Notes: generated by a model from the letters alone, not told the origin. 6,971 nucleotides of DNA from T3Sed10-241 sp036796255 (GCA_036796255.1 DAIRDH010000115.1:1-6971), one strand, 5' to 3'. Positions 1-6,971 are shown, counted from the stretch's first letter. Numbers and translations are program-made.

Positions 1-2294
1 AGGCTCCAGTGTTTTGCCATGGTATAGCTGCTGCGAAAGTTGAGGGTGTACCAGGATGGGGAAAACGGGCGCCCCTGCGCGTCGCGCGCATAGATAAAAG
101 GTTTTTCCCGCTCTTCGATGGCCAGCTGCTCAAAGCTGAACCCACCGCTGTACATGGCATTTAGCTCGAGGTAGAAGTTTTTGCGTTGGTAGCCAATGCG
201 GCTCAGGCCAAACATAGGTGCAGCGTGACGTGCGGCACTTACCCGTCCGGCATCATCCACTTCATTGCCCTGCTGCCAATTGAGGGTACTTTGAAATTGC
301 CATCCACGGGGCAGCATCCATTGCACACGGGCCTGAATGCCGAATATTTCGGCGAAAGCCGCATTCTCCAATTGTTGTACCTGCGAGAGTTGCCCCTCGT
401 AGAGGATGCTGTCATTTCCCGAAAAGGTGCTGTTGCGCCGCACCATGGCCCCATCCAGATAGGTGTAGTAGGCGCTGAGGTGCCACTGCAGGCCCCTGTC
501 GCCATGGTAGGCCACACCGAGCTCTGCGTTCCATGCCTGCTCCGGACGCAGGTTGGCATTGGGCACGGTGACCTTGCCCGGCTCCGAGTCAAAAACTTTG
601 CCGACATCATCCACATTGGGCGCCCTGAAGCCCATCGTTGTCAAAGCTTCATAGCGCCAGGCGCCCCGGGTGAGGCTGTAGCCAAGGCTGGCTGCCGGGG
701 CTGCATTTATAAGCTGCGCTTCCGCAAAAGGGAGGTCGATGAGGGTGGTATCGAACCGCGACCGTGTGGTGAATACATTATAGCGCAGGCCGGCTTGCAG
801 TTCGTGTCCGCCTTGCCAGATTTGCTTAAGCGCTGCAAAAGCCGCATAGGAGCCCCAGACAGCCTCCGGAAGGCGGGGTAGCACGGGCTGGCGTACGCCG
901 GTGTTGATGTCTTCGCTGAATCCTGTGGTGCTTACATCATTGTGAATGGCCTCCGCGCCGTAATCCATGGAGAGTCCCCTGCCCAGATCTCGCTTAAAGT
1001 CGAGCACCGCGCTGTAGGCCTGCACCACTTCCGCACGGTTGAATCGCTCATTGCGCCCAAAGCGGCGGTTGATGCGGCTCTCCCCGAAGCGCTGCTGGGC
1101 CACACTCAGGTGCATTTCGTCATAGAGCGCGTTTCGTTTTTTATGGTTTACGGTGAAGTGGTTGAACATCCATTCCTGCGGGCCATAGCGCCACTCTGCA
1201 TGGCGGGGTACCCCTTCCGTTGCCTCAATAAGGCGATCATAGCGGGGTATGTCATTGGTGCTGCTGAGCTGGAAGGCGTATTGAAACGTCCATGCTTGAT
1301 TGGGCCGATAAGCAATCTTTTGCAGCAGGTTGAGCTGCCGGTAGCCGCTGCCCACCTGCAGGTTGGGATCGGAGTTGTCAATGACGAGGTCTTCACCGTT
1401 TGCCCTTTTCACAAAAAAGGGGCGCTGCCAGTCACCGGGGCCGTGGCGGCCCATGCGCAGGTCACCAAAGTCGTTATAGCTCATGCTGGTTACTGAGGCC
1501 CAATTTCCATTTCCTGCCCTTGCTTGTGCATGGCCCAGCCAACCTTGGTTGGCACTGGTAAATCGGGTCAGGGCCCTGGCATCAAAGAAGGTGCTGTCGC
1601 CCGCTCCAAAGCGGGGTTTTAAGGTTTCAAAGGCCATGACCCCGCCCAGTGCATCGCTGCCGTAGACGACACTGCCCGGCCCGAAGATCACCTCCGCCCT
1701 TTCAATGGCCAGTGGATCTATGCTGATCACATTTTGAAGATTCCCTGCACGGAAAGTGGCGTTGTTCATCCGCACGCCATCGACGATGATGAGCAATCGG
1801 TTGGCTGCAAACCCTCGCATCATCGGGCTGCCACCACCTTGTTGGCTTTTTTGGACAAAGACTTCACCCGAAGTGGCAAGGGCATCGGCACTGTTGGCGG
1901 GCGCGTTGCGGGCTATAAGCTCCGCATCCACAGAAGCCACGCGCACTGCTGTAGCGCGCTCGCGCTCCGGGCTGCGAATGGCGCTTATGACCACCGCCTC
2001 AAGTGTCTGTTGGCTTGGGAGTAAGCGCAGGGTAACAGGTTTGGGCATCGCTTTCAATTCATGCACCGTGATGAATACGGGGCTGTAGCCGAGGTGGTCG
2101 AGCAGCAGGGTGTCGCTTTCCGCAAATGCTGACAGGTCGAAACGGCCCTTTGCATTGCTCACCTCGCTGCGGGTACCTGACATGTTGTGAATATGCATCC
2201 CCACGATGGGCCGCCCATCGAGGGAATCGAGCATTTGCACGGTTTGGGCCTGCGAAGCTATGGTGCCTGTAAGAAGCAATGCGAAAACGAACAT
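1..2294 (-). CDS. TonB-dependent outer-membrane receptor with CarboxypepD_reg-like N-terminal domain (3' end outside window)
   Basis: Continuous minus-strand frame, 764 complete codons visible, no stop before the left edge. I translated it by hand. Residues 1-17 (MFVFALLLTGTIASQAQ) look like a Sec signal peptide. Residues about 20-95 resemble a CarboxypepD_reg-like beta-sandwich ending in TLEAVVISA, where a TonB box would be expected. The plug follows (about 105-220) with MRGF near 158, LLIIVDGVRMNN and FGPGSVVYGSDALGG near 203. The rest is a barrel rich in aromatic strands, with FRAP near 555 and PNANLRPE near 577, the paired boxes typical of heme/hemoglobin-type receptors. About 50 C-terminal residues are probably missing. 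The family imports large ligands through the outer membrane using TonB-ExbBD. The substrate is uncertain: the plug and the FRAP-to-PNANL segment contain no histidine. The start is a judgement: the frame stays open upstream to 2645, with further in-frame ATGs at 2429, 2474, 2576, 2603, 2609 and 2612, but the 2294 ATG directly precedes the signal peptide. Its n-region lacks Lys or Arg; a TTG at 2306 would add an Arg. Confidence 0.9.
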   Translation of the reverse strand, partial: MFVFALLLTGTIASQAQTVQMLDSLDGRPIVGMHIHNMSGTRSEVSNAKGRFDLSAFAESDTLLLDHLGYSPVFITVHELKAMPKPVTLRLLPSQQTLEAVVISAIRSPERERATAVRVASVDAELIARNAPANSADALATSGEVFVQKSQQGGGSPMMRGFAANRLLIIVDGVRMNNATFRAGNLQNVISIDPLAIERAEVIFGPGSVVYGSDALGGVMAFETLKPRFGAGDSTFFDARALTRFTSANQGWLGHAQARAGNGNWASVTSMSYNDFGDLRMGRHGPGDWQRPFFVKRANGEDLVIDNSDPNLQVGSGYRQLNLLQKIAYRPNQAWTFQYAFQLSSTNDIPRYDRLIEATEGVPRHAEWRYGPQEWMFNHFTVNHKKRNALYDEMHLSVAQQRFGESRINRRFGRNERFNRAEVVQAYSAVLDFKRDLGRGLSMDYGAEAIHNDVSTTGFSEDINTGVRQPVLPRLPEAVWGSYAAFAALKQIWQGGHELQAGLRYNVFTTRSRFDTTLIDLPFAEAQLINAAPAASLGYSLTRGAWRYEALTTMGFRAPNVDDVGKVFDSEPGKVTVPNANLRPEQAWNAELGVAYHGDRGLQWHLSAYYTYLDGAMVRRNSTFSGNDSILYEGQLSQVQQLENAAFAEIFGIQARVQWMLPRGWQFQSTLNWQQGNEVDDAGRVSAARHAAPMFGLSRIGYQRKNFYLELNAMYSGGFSFEQLAIEEREKPFIYARDAQGRPFSPSWYTLNFRSSYTMAKHWS

Positions 2295-2431
2295 AAATCG
2301 AAACAACGAAGTGCTTATAAAGTCAGGGGCAGCTTTGGGCAAGGCTGTCGCTTTGGTCAGGTCACGCAGCTCGTGGCTGCTTTTTTCGACAAGTAGCAAC
2401 GTAAAGTTTGGTTTTGAGATTTGATGCATTG

Positions 2432-2462
2432 AACAAAAACGACCTCCTGCCAGGCGGGCAGG
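2432..2462 (-). terminator. Possible rho-independent terminator downstream of the CHU_C protein gene
   Basis: On the minus strand CCTGCC, a 5-base loop and GGCAGG form a 6-bp GC-rich stem (plus positions 2446-2451 with 2457-2462). The sequence AGGTCGTTTTTGTT follows. The T-run starts about six bases after the stem, farther than in a textbook terminator, so support is moderate. It lies about 150 bases after the stop at 2615. If it works, a receptor start at 2429 or further upstream becomes unlikely. The CCTGCC...GGCAGG core could instead be one copy of a dispersed genomic repeat. Confidence 0.35.
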
Positions 2463-2486
2463 GAAACAGGCCATACTGTGGAGCCG

Positions 2487-2501
2487 CCTCACAGGGTGAG
2501 G
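2487..2501. repeat. Short inverted repeat (6-bp stem, 3-base loop)
   Basis: CCTCAC-AGG-GTGAGG forms a perfect 6-bp stem with a 3-base loop in the spacer after the CHU_C protein gene. No T-run follows on either strand. It could help stabilise the 3' end of the transcript or be chance. It is 25 bases from the 2446-2462 hairpin. Confidence 0.35.
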
Positions 2502-2614
2502 TTCAGGCACGTCTACATTGCCGGGCAAAAACCAGCTGCATGCAGACTGGAAAGAAACGCCTTGAAAGGTTCCCATACATAGGGCGGTAATTCGCTTGCG
2601 CATATGCATCATAT

Positions 2615-5600
2615 CTACCGAATGAGCGTCACATGTCCTGAAAACTCAAACTTTTCAGTGGATAGGTTTTCCTTCACACGGATTCTCCACACGTATACGC
2701 CATTGGGCACGAAGTATTCATCACCGCCACCTCGGGACCGGGTTTGAAAAGATCCCCGCCAACCTTCGGTGTAGTCTTCGGAGTAAAACACTTCTTCGCC
2801 CCAACGGTTAAAGATGCGCATTTCAAATTCCGCGGGATCACCTCCCGAGACTACTGCCTTGAACAAATCGTTGATACCATCCCCATTGGGCGTAAAGGCA
2901 TTTGGGACAAATACAACGAGTTCGTCCCCAACTTTGACAATCCTTTTTATGGTTTCAGTGCAATTTTCATTCGAAACGGTGAGTTCAACCGTGTAACTTC
3001 CTGGAATATCATAGGAGTGCAGGGGGTTTTGAGCCAAGCTCACATTGCCGTCGCCAAAATACCAGCTCCAGCTGATGGCTGATTGCGAATCGTCTGTAAA
3101 CTGGATATTGTCAAAAGCATTCGGTGTTGCCGGATCGGCTGAGAAAAATGCTTCCGGACCCGGGAAGGAAATAACCGGAACCATTTCGGAATAAGTGGCT
3201 TCACATCCAAATTCATCCGAAACTGTTAAACGAACATCGTAGGTGCCTGTCCGCTCATACGTGTGTACAGGATTTTGCTGCGAGGAAAAGGAACCATCGC
3301 CGAAATTCCAGGCCCAGGAGCTTATGGACCCGCCGCTGCTTGTGGAGGCATCCATGAATTGGATGGGCTGTATGTCGCAGGCTATGGAATCTTCAAAACT
3401 AAAATTGGCTTNNNNNNNNNNNNNNNNNNNNNNNNNNNNNNNNNNNNNNNNNNNNNNNNNNNNNNNNNNNNNNNNNNNNNNNNNNNNNNNNNNNNNNNNN
3501 NNNNNNNNNNNGGTATCTCTCACAGCGCACTCCCCAATACTGGCCTCAGCCCAATAAGCTCCCGCACTGCTCACCTGATAAAATGTTTCTGTGCTTCCGT
3601 CTTGCCAGAGAATGGATGCCCCATCGGCTTCGGCGGTTAACAGAAGTTCTTCGCCCGGGCACAAAGTAGTGTCGTTGCCCAAATGCAAAGAGGGGACCGG
3701 AAATACTTCAACCGTGGCCGAAACGGATATTGTTTCTCCGGTGGCATCTGTTGCAGTCAGGGTATAGGTGGTCGTTGTGGCAGGACAAATTTGGATGGAC
3801 GAAGTCTCCAAAATGCCATCGTGATCCCACAGGTAGGTGTACGGTCCAATCCCACCGGAAATGGCTGCCGCCAATGTGGTGCATTCGCCGCTGCAGATGC
3901 TGAGGTCATCTAATTGTACCTGGAAGGCACAACCAGATGACTCAGTCGTTTCTATAAATACGGAATCTACGTAGGTATTGGTGTAGCAACCCTTCGTTTC
4001 GAAAATATTAACCTGGTTCCAACCTGCACAGAGTCCGCTTGCGCTAAACCCCGTTTCGCCATTTGCTTGCCATTCTACCGTGATGTTGTTCAGTGCATCC
4101 AATTCTCCGCAGAACTGAATACTTGCTTCACCCACGCAGAGGTTGCAGGAATCAGGTTGTAGTTGTGTGATTTGCCAGGGGCTTAAGCTTTCCGGAATAT
4201 CGATGGATTCAATATTGAAGTCTTCGGCCACATAAATCGTTTTTCCGAACACGTGGATGTCCTGGGGCATTCCGGCCAAAGGAATGGTCAATAATGGATT
4301 GAGCAGTGAATCGAAGACCAGAATTTCATTGTCGCCACCTACATATAGATTTCCGCAGATATCGATATCAATACCCTCTGCCCGACCTCTAAGTTGCGGA
4401 ACGAGCCCGACTTCATTCTGCTGACTCCCATCGGCCTTGTTCCATTGCACCAGCTCAGCTCCATTCATGCCGTACACGGAAGTGCGTCCGCAGGCCAGGG
4501 CCTCGTAGTGATTTCTACCAAAATTACTCTGAACTACCCCTACAGAGTGCATGGCCAATTCAGTCAATATGAGAAAATCACCATTGGTCTGCCAGATGGC
4601 GTTTACATTTACCGGATCGGTCCTGAGCACGGCCCTGTTTTCAAGAAATCCCAGGGTGCGCAGCAGGAAAAGGTAAAAATAGTCACCGCTGTATGGATCG
4701 ATCATTACATCAATATTGTCATTGTATGGAAGGAAATCCGCGAAGCTCAGGGAAAAATCGTAGGCAAAAGAGTAGTCTAATGCTCCGGTAAATGAGGCTC
4801 CGGTAGTGGCGATGAAAGTACCCACCTCATTCAAATCTGCACCCAGCCCGAGAAGCAGCTTATCCTGGCAGTGGTCATATTGCAGGGAGTTAATCTCATC
4901 AATTTCTTCAGGAAGGTCATCGATGGTAAAACTGTCGGTAATAGTGCCATCGGACGACATGTAGAGCAAGTCTGAGAAAAGCCTGACAGAATAGATTTCC
5001 TGCGTTGCTTTGTTCACGGAAATATCGGTAGTCATGGTCTCCTCATATCCTTGATCGACTGTGAAAAGAAGATTGCCCTGCGAATCGAATTTATGAACAT
5101 ACCGCCCAACGGAAAAAAAATCATTGACAAAGCCATTGCTCTCGTAAAACAAGCAGGCGATTTGTGAGAGGTAGATGTTGCCTGAAGCATCGTAATCAAG
5201 CTGAACGCGGTTGTAGGCATTGTCGAGCCCGGTGCCTACAAGGTTGAAGATGGCAAAAGTCCAGAGCGAATCAACCGGGTCGGAGAGATCGTCATAACTA
5301 TTGACGGAAGGAACCAAAGCAATCCACGGGTCGATGACCAGGGGCGCCAGAACTTCATCTATATCCAGGTCAAAGCCCAGAATTCCATTCTCTAATTTAT
5401 AGCTTGAGACCAAGGGGTTTCCGGCTTCTGTAAAAGAAACCGGAGCATATTCGGTCCACTTTCCAAGAGCACTTTGTACATAAAGATTGCCTTCGATCAG
5501 TCTGGCATCGTTCGCATGTGAATAATCTAACTGTATATTTTCTACATCGGCTCCTGGCGATAGGTAAACGTTGTACTTCAGCCCGCCTTTTTCATGCAGG

Positions 5601-6055
5601 GTAAACTCGATGTCGATGTGTGGCCATACATTTCTATAAAGGATGCGGTCGTAGCACAATTCCCGCACGTTATGGTGTTGAATGACATAGTTCTCTCTGA
5701 GGTCAAGGGCTTCAAGCGTGATGCTGTCCGAGGGGTTTACAAAAAATACAGAAAGTTCTTCCTTCAGTTGAATAATTTCATGTGTATCAGGACCGTCCAG
5801 CTTTGTTGAGTCTGCGTTTTGTTTCCGTTTTCTGAGATTGCCCTCAACAGAATAACGGATTCCTTCATTGGCGAAATGAACCCGAAGCCCATTGATCTCG
5901 GTCCGATAAGGCGACGATGATACGTGACCACCTGAGGAATTTCTGTTCTCAATGAAACCTACTTTATTGAGGGAATAAAGAGCAGATGTTTGTGCAGCCA
6001 GGCAACCAGCAGTGCAAGTAGCCAGTAAAAGCACATAAATAAGACGGTAATTCAT
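2615..6055 (-). CDS. Large secreted PKD-repeat protein with CHU_C (gliding-motility-associated, T9SS type B) C-terminal domain; interrupted by an assembly gap
   Basis: Residues 1-21 form a signal peptide (MNYRLIYVLLLATCTAGCLA). Residues about 33-245 match the N-terminal domain found in many Bacteroidota surface proteins (DUF7948, from memory): FIENRNS near 34, a YRNVWPHIDIEF motif near 140 and an LVIDPW end. Residues about 280-625 look propeller-like, with repeated units such as DASGNIYLS and DICGNLYVGG. A SprB-like module (about 635-700, Cys-rich) follows, then two Ig-like modules (about 715-785 and 787-848; LGNDTTLCPGE). After the N gap come two PKD domains, about 883-962 (WNFGDGS, HTYERTGTYDV) and 967-1042 (WYFGDGN, HSYDIPGSYTV). 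The last 100 residues are CHU_C: VPNAFTPNGDGIND, FNRWGEEVF, PNGVYVWRI. CHU_C directs T9SS export and attachment or release at the surface. The role is unknown; adhesion or carbohydrate binding would fit, and no catalytic motif is visible. The nominal 1146 codons include 34 unknown ones, and the gap size is unreliable. A lipoprotein reading via TAGC is weak. Confidence 0.9.
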   Translation of the reverse strand: MNYRLIYVLLLATCTAGCLAAQTSALYSLNKVGFIENRNSSGGHVSSSPYRTEINGLRVHFANEGIRYSVEGNLRKRKQNADSTKLDGPDTHEIIQLKEELSVFFVNPSDSITLEALDLRENYVIQHHNVRELCYDRILYRNVWPHIDIEFTLHEKGGLKYNVYLSPGADVENIQLDYSHANDARLIEGNLYVQSALGKWTEYAPVSFTEAGNPLVSSYKLENGILGFDLDIDEVLAPLVIDPWIALVPSVNSYDDLSDPVDSLWTFAIFNLVGTGLDNAYNRVQLDYDASGNIYLSQIACLFYESNGFVNDFFSVGRYVHKFDSQGNLLFTVDQGYEETMTTDISVNKATQEIYSVRLFSDLLYMSSDGTITDSFTIDDLPEEIDEINSLQYDHCQDKLLLGLGADLNEVGTFIATTGASFTGALDYSFAYDFSLSFADFLPYNDNIDVMIDPYSGDYFYLFLLRTLGFLENRAVLRTDPVNVNAIWQTNGDFLILTELAMHSVGVVQSNFGRNHYEALACGRTSVYGMNGAELVQWNKADGSQQNEVGLVPQLRGRAEGIDIDICGNLYVGGDNEILVFDSLLNPLLTIPLAGMPQDIHVFGKTIYVAEDFNIESIDIPESLSPWQITQLQPDSCNLCVGEASIQFCGELDALNNITVEWQANGETGFSASGLCAGWNQVNIFETKGCYTNTYVDSVFIETTESSGCAFQVQLDDLSICSGECTTLAAAISGGIGPYTYLWDHDGILETSSIQICPATTTTYTLTATDATGETISVSATVEVFPVPSLHLGNDTTLCPGEELLLTAEADGASILWQDGSTETFYQVSSAGAYWAEASIGECAVRDTXXXXXXXXXXXXXXXXXXXXXXXXXXXXXXXXXXANFSFEDSIACDIQPIQFMDASTSSGGSISSWAWNFGDGSFSSQQNPVHTYERTGTYDVRLTVSDEFGCEATYSEMVPVISFPGPEAFFSADPATPNAFDNIQFTDDSQSAISWSWYFGDGNVSLAQNPLHSYDIPGSYTVELTVSNENCTETIKRIVKVGDELVVFVPNAFTPNGDGINDLFKAVVSGGDPAEFEMRIFNRWGEEVFYSEDYTEGWRGSFQTRSRGGGDEYFVPNGVYVWRIRVKENLSTEKFEFSGHVTLIR
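3412..3511. other. Assembly gap (100 Ns) inside the PKD/CHU_C gene
   Basis: Exactly 100 Ns, the conventional placeholder for a gap of unknown size. It falls between an Ig-like module (ending ECAVRDT) and the first visible PKD domain (starting ANFSF). Modules here repeat, so a tandem repeat may have broken the assembly. The frame happens to stay open through 100 Ns, but that is expected one time in three by chance. Extra PKD or Ig-like units may be missing, or only a short linker. Confidence 0.97.
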
Positions 6056-6340
6056 TTCGGTTTAATGGTTTCAAATTGCAGGATATGTTCATTTCAGGCA
6101 GGTTACGCAGGTGGTTTAGTACGCATGCAGGTTAAAAACCATCAAAAAAGAACTGGATTCATAATTACGGCACGAAACCAAATCTGAAAAGGTTGGGTGA
6201 GAAGGAAAATATATTGCACACTGCTCTTGCGTGGGCGCAAATTGTGCTGAACGAAGGCTTTATTGCCGCGCCAAAATGAGAATTGCGAATCTATAAGATT
6301 CGCAATTCTCGCATACAGCACAGATTTACACAATGATTCA
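6056..6340. other. Intergenic spacer upstream of the PKD/CHU_C gene
   Basis: About 285 AT-richer bases. The right part holds the 15-bp hairpin at 6278-6310. A small 5-bp inverted repeat (TTGCG-TGGG-CGCAA) lies at 6227-6240. Three direct copies of GCAGGT occur at 6098, 6107 and 6127, upstream of the start at 6055. On the minus strand TAATTATG (6160-6167) differs by one base from the Bacteroidota -7 element TAnnTTTG, but I see no TTG at the right spacing, so I do not call a promoter. The long spacer suggests the PKD gene has its own promoter here. Confidence 0.55.
6278..6310 (-). terminator. Strong hairpin, probable intrinsic terminator of the Asp-box protein gene
   Basis: A perfect 15-bp inverted repeat with a 3-base loop: GAGAATTGCGAATCT (6278-6292), ATA, AGATTCGCAATTCTC (6296-6310). 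On the minus strand it begins 30 bases after the stop codon at 6341 and is followed by ATTTTGG, a short T-run. Position and stem strength fit a terminator or 3'-end stabiliser. The short T-run leaves open a role as a dispersed palindromic repeat. Confidence 0.65.
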
Positions 6341-6971
6341 CTAATTCTTCATCAACAGCCTGCTTGCAAACAAGCCATTGCCAGCTTGTATTTTAACCAG
6401 GTATTTACCGGAAGGCAGTCCACTGACATCCAACCGCAGGTCGTTACTGCCTTGTGGAACTTGCGCTTCAAAAGGCTTCGCGACAAGCCTGCCTTGAAGG
6501 TCGTATATATCAATTGATATAAGTTCAGATGTTCGAATGTTCACTTCTAAATTTATGTCATTCAGCGCTGGGTTGGGCCACAGGTAGGAAACCTGAAGCG
6601 CATCAGAAACAGGCGACAATTCGGTGGCTGAAACAACCAGGTCTTCGCAGTTGCTTGTTTTGGCAATGTAGACATCGGGGTTGCCAGTTCTGCCATCCGA
6701 CCACACAGAGTAAGTGATACACCCCTTTTTGACAGATGAATTATAATCCCCGTAAAAATCCCCATCTGTAAAACTTGATGTTTCATCGGCGATGACCATC
6801 ACAGATTCAAAAGTGGCCCCAAAATCACTCGACTCCGCAAGATAATAGTTCGCTTCGCCGCTGGTCTTATCTACTGTATACCAGCTGATGGACACACGCC
6901 CGCTGTCAGCTGCGACCGCAGGAAAAAAGTGAAAAACATCGACAGAGTCCACCAGAAAATTTCCAAATTCT
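6341..6971 (-). CDS. Secreted BNR/Asp-box (sialidase-like propeller) protein with T9SS type A C-terminal sorting domain (5' end outside window)
   Basis: The minus-strand frame is open to the right edge, so the start is outside the window; 209 residues are visible. A GTG at 6952 is in frame, but the protein clearly begins upstream. Visible residues about 47-54 (SSDFGATF) fit an Asp-box, the S-x-D-x-G-x-T-F/W turn of sialidase-type propeller blades. The later stretches GDFYGDYNSS and VWSDGRTGNPDVYIAK resemble the last blades of BNR-repeat and exo-sialidase-like proteins. Residues about 130-209 are a T9SS type A sorting domain (Por_Secre_tail): LWPNPALNDINLEV, IDIYDLQGRLV, LDVSGLPSGKYLVKI and a short basic end, LLMKN. 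The protein should be exported by Sec, then by T9SS, and released or anchored at the surface. Enzyme activity cannot be judged: the catalytic residues of a sialidase would lie upstream, and many Asp-box proteins are not sialidases. A strong hairpin follows the stop. Confidence 0.88.
   Translation of the reverse strand, partial: EFGNFLVDSVDVFHFFPAVAADSGRVSISWYTVDKTSGEANYYLAESSDFGATFESVMVIADETSSFTDGDFYGDYNSSVKKGCITYSVWSDGRTGNPDVYIAKTSNCEDLVVSATELSPVSDALQVSYLWPNPALNDINLEVNIRTSELISIDIYDLQGRLVAKPFEAQVPQGSNDLRLDVSGLPSGKYLVKIQAGNGLFASRLLMKN

Larger units (their letters stand above)
2295..2614. other. Intergenic spacer between the CHU_C protein gene and the receptor gene
   Basis: About 320 bases with no gene I can support. 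It contains three short inverted repeats (2366-2380, 2446-2462, 2487-2501) and the 10-base palindrome CTGCATGCAG at 2536-2545. On the minus strand the frame of the receptor is open through the whole spacer. Its conceptual translation (for example PHPVRRLHSMACF) looks like non-coding sequence rather than a normal receptor N-terminus. I see no Shine-Dalgarno sequence before the 2294 ATG, which is common in Bacteroidota. I see no clear TTG / TAnnTTTG promoter pair. The receptor promoter, if separate, should lie in 2295-2440. Confidence 0.6.

Noticed and set aside
186..881. Plus-strand open frame of 231 codons
   Set aside because: It lies opposite the receptor barrel, whose minus-strand translation carries clear family motifs. 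The plus frame shows no domain and is a shadow of GC-rich coding sequence.
942..1496. Plus-strand open frame of 184 codons
   Set aside because: Also opposite the receptor gene, with no recognisable motif.
2366..2386. Plus-strand terminator-like GCAGC-TCGTG-GCTGC followed by six Ts
   Set aside because: The stem is only 5 bp and no plus-strand gene precedes it. It lies in the probable leader of the minus-strand receptor, where the T-run is on the wrong side. Not called as a feature.
3243..3640. Plus-strand frames crossing the N gap
   Set aside because: They exist only because Ns carry no stop codons; the real gene is on the minus strand.
5990..6055. Lipoprotein signal in the PKD/CHU_C protein (TAGC)
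   Set aside because: Thr at -3 is a poor lipobox, and a CHU_C tail implies T9SS export of a Sec type I substrate.
6142..6333. Minus-strand open frame of 63 codons in the spacer
   Set aside because: It runs straight through the perfect hairpin at 6278-6310 and shows no domain; more likely non-coding.
1..6971. tRNA, rRNA, CRISPR, insertion sequence or defence system
   Set aside because: I saw no regularly spaced repeats, transposase motifs, terminal repeats, tRNA-like cloverleaf or rRNA-like sequence.

Overview
The window looks like a piece of a Bacteroidota genome, probably an environmental or draft assembly. All three recognisable genes lie on the minus strand. They encode a TonB-dependent outer-membrane receptor with a carboxypeptidase-regulatory-like N-terminal extension, a large PKD-repeat protein ending in a CHU_C (type B) sorting domain, and a BNR/Asp-box protein ending in a type A sorting domain. 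The two sorting domains are specific to the type IX secretion system (T9SS) of Bacteroidota, which is the strongest taxonomic evidence. I cannot place the organism below phylum.

Layout from right to left, the direction of transcription. Positions 6971-6341 hold the 3' part of a secreted Asp-box propeller protein; its 5' end is outside the window. Positions 6340-6056 are intergenic and contain a perfect 15-bp hairpin that probably terminates that gene. Positions 6055-2615 hold a large secreted or surface protein: signal peptide, a DUF7948-type N-terminal domain, a propeller-like region, SprB/Ig-like modules, two PKD domains and CHU_C. It is interrupted by exactly 100 Ns (3412-3511), so its true length is unknown. 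Positions 2614-2295 are a spacer with several small hairpins and no convincing gene. Positions 2294-1 hold the TonB-dependent receptor, which runs off the left edge before its last barrel strands.

The two T9SS cargo proteins are exported across the inner membrane by Sec, cross the outer membrane by T9SS and end up on the surface or outside. The receptor imports a ligand across the same outer membrane using TonB energy. Nothing shows that the three act in one pathway. The spacers of about 285 and 320 bases, with a hairpin in each, argue against a tight operon. GC content is visibly higher in the receptor gene (about 57% in lines I counted) than in the PKD gene (about 40-50%).

I found no RNA genes, CRISPR array, insertion sequence or recognisable new system. 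The points most worth checking are the assembly gap, the ambiguous receptor start with a long open upstream frame, the missing heme-ligand histidines in a receptor otherwise built like the heme family, and the strong hairpin at 6278-6310.
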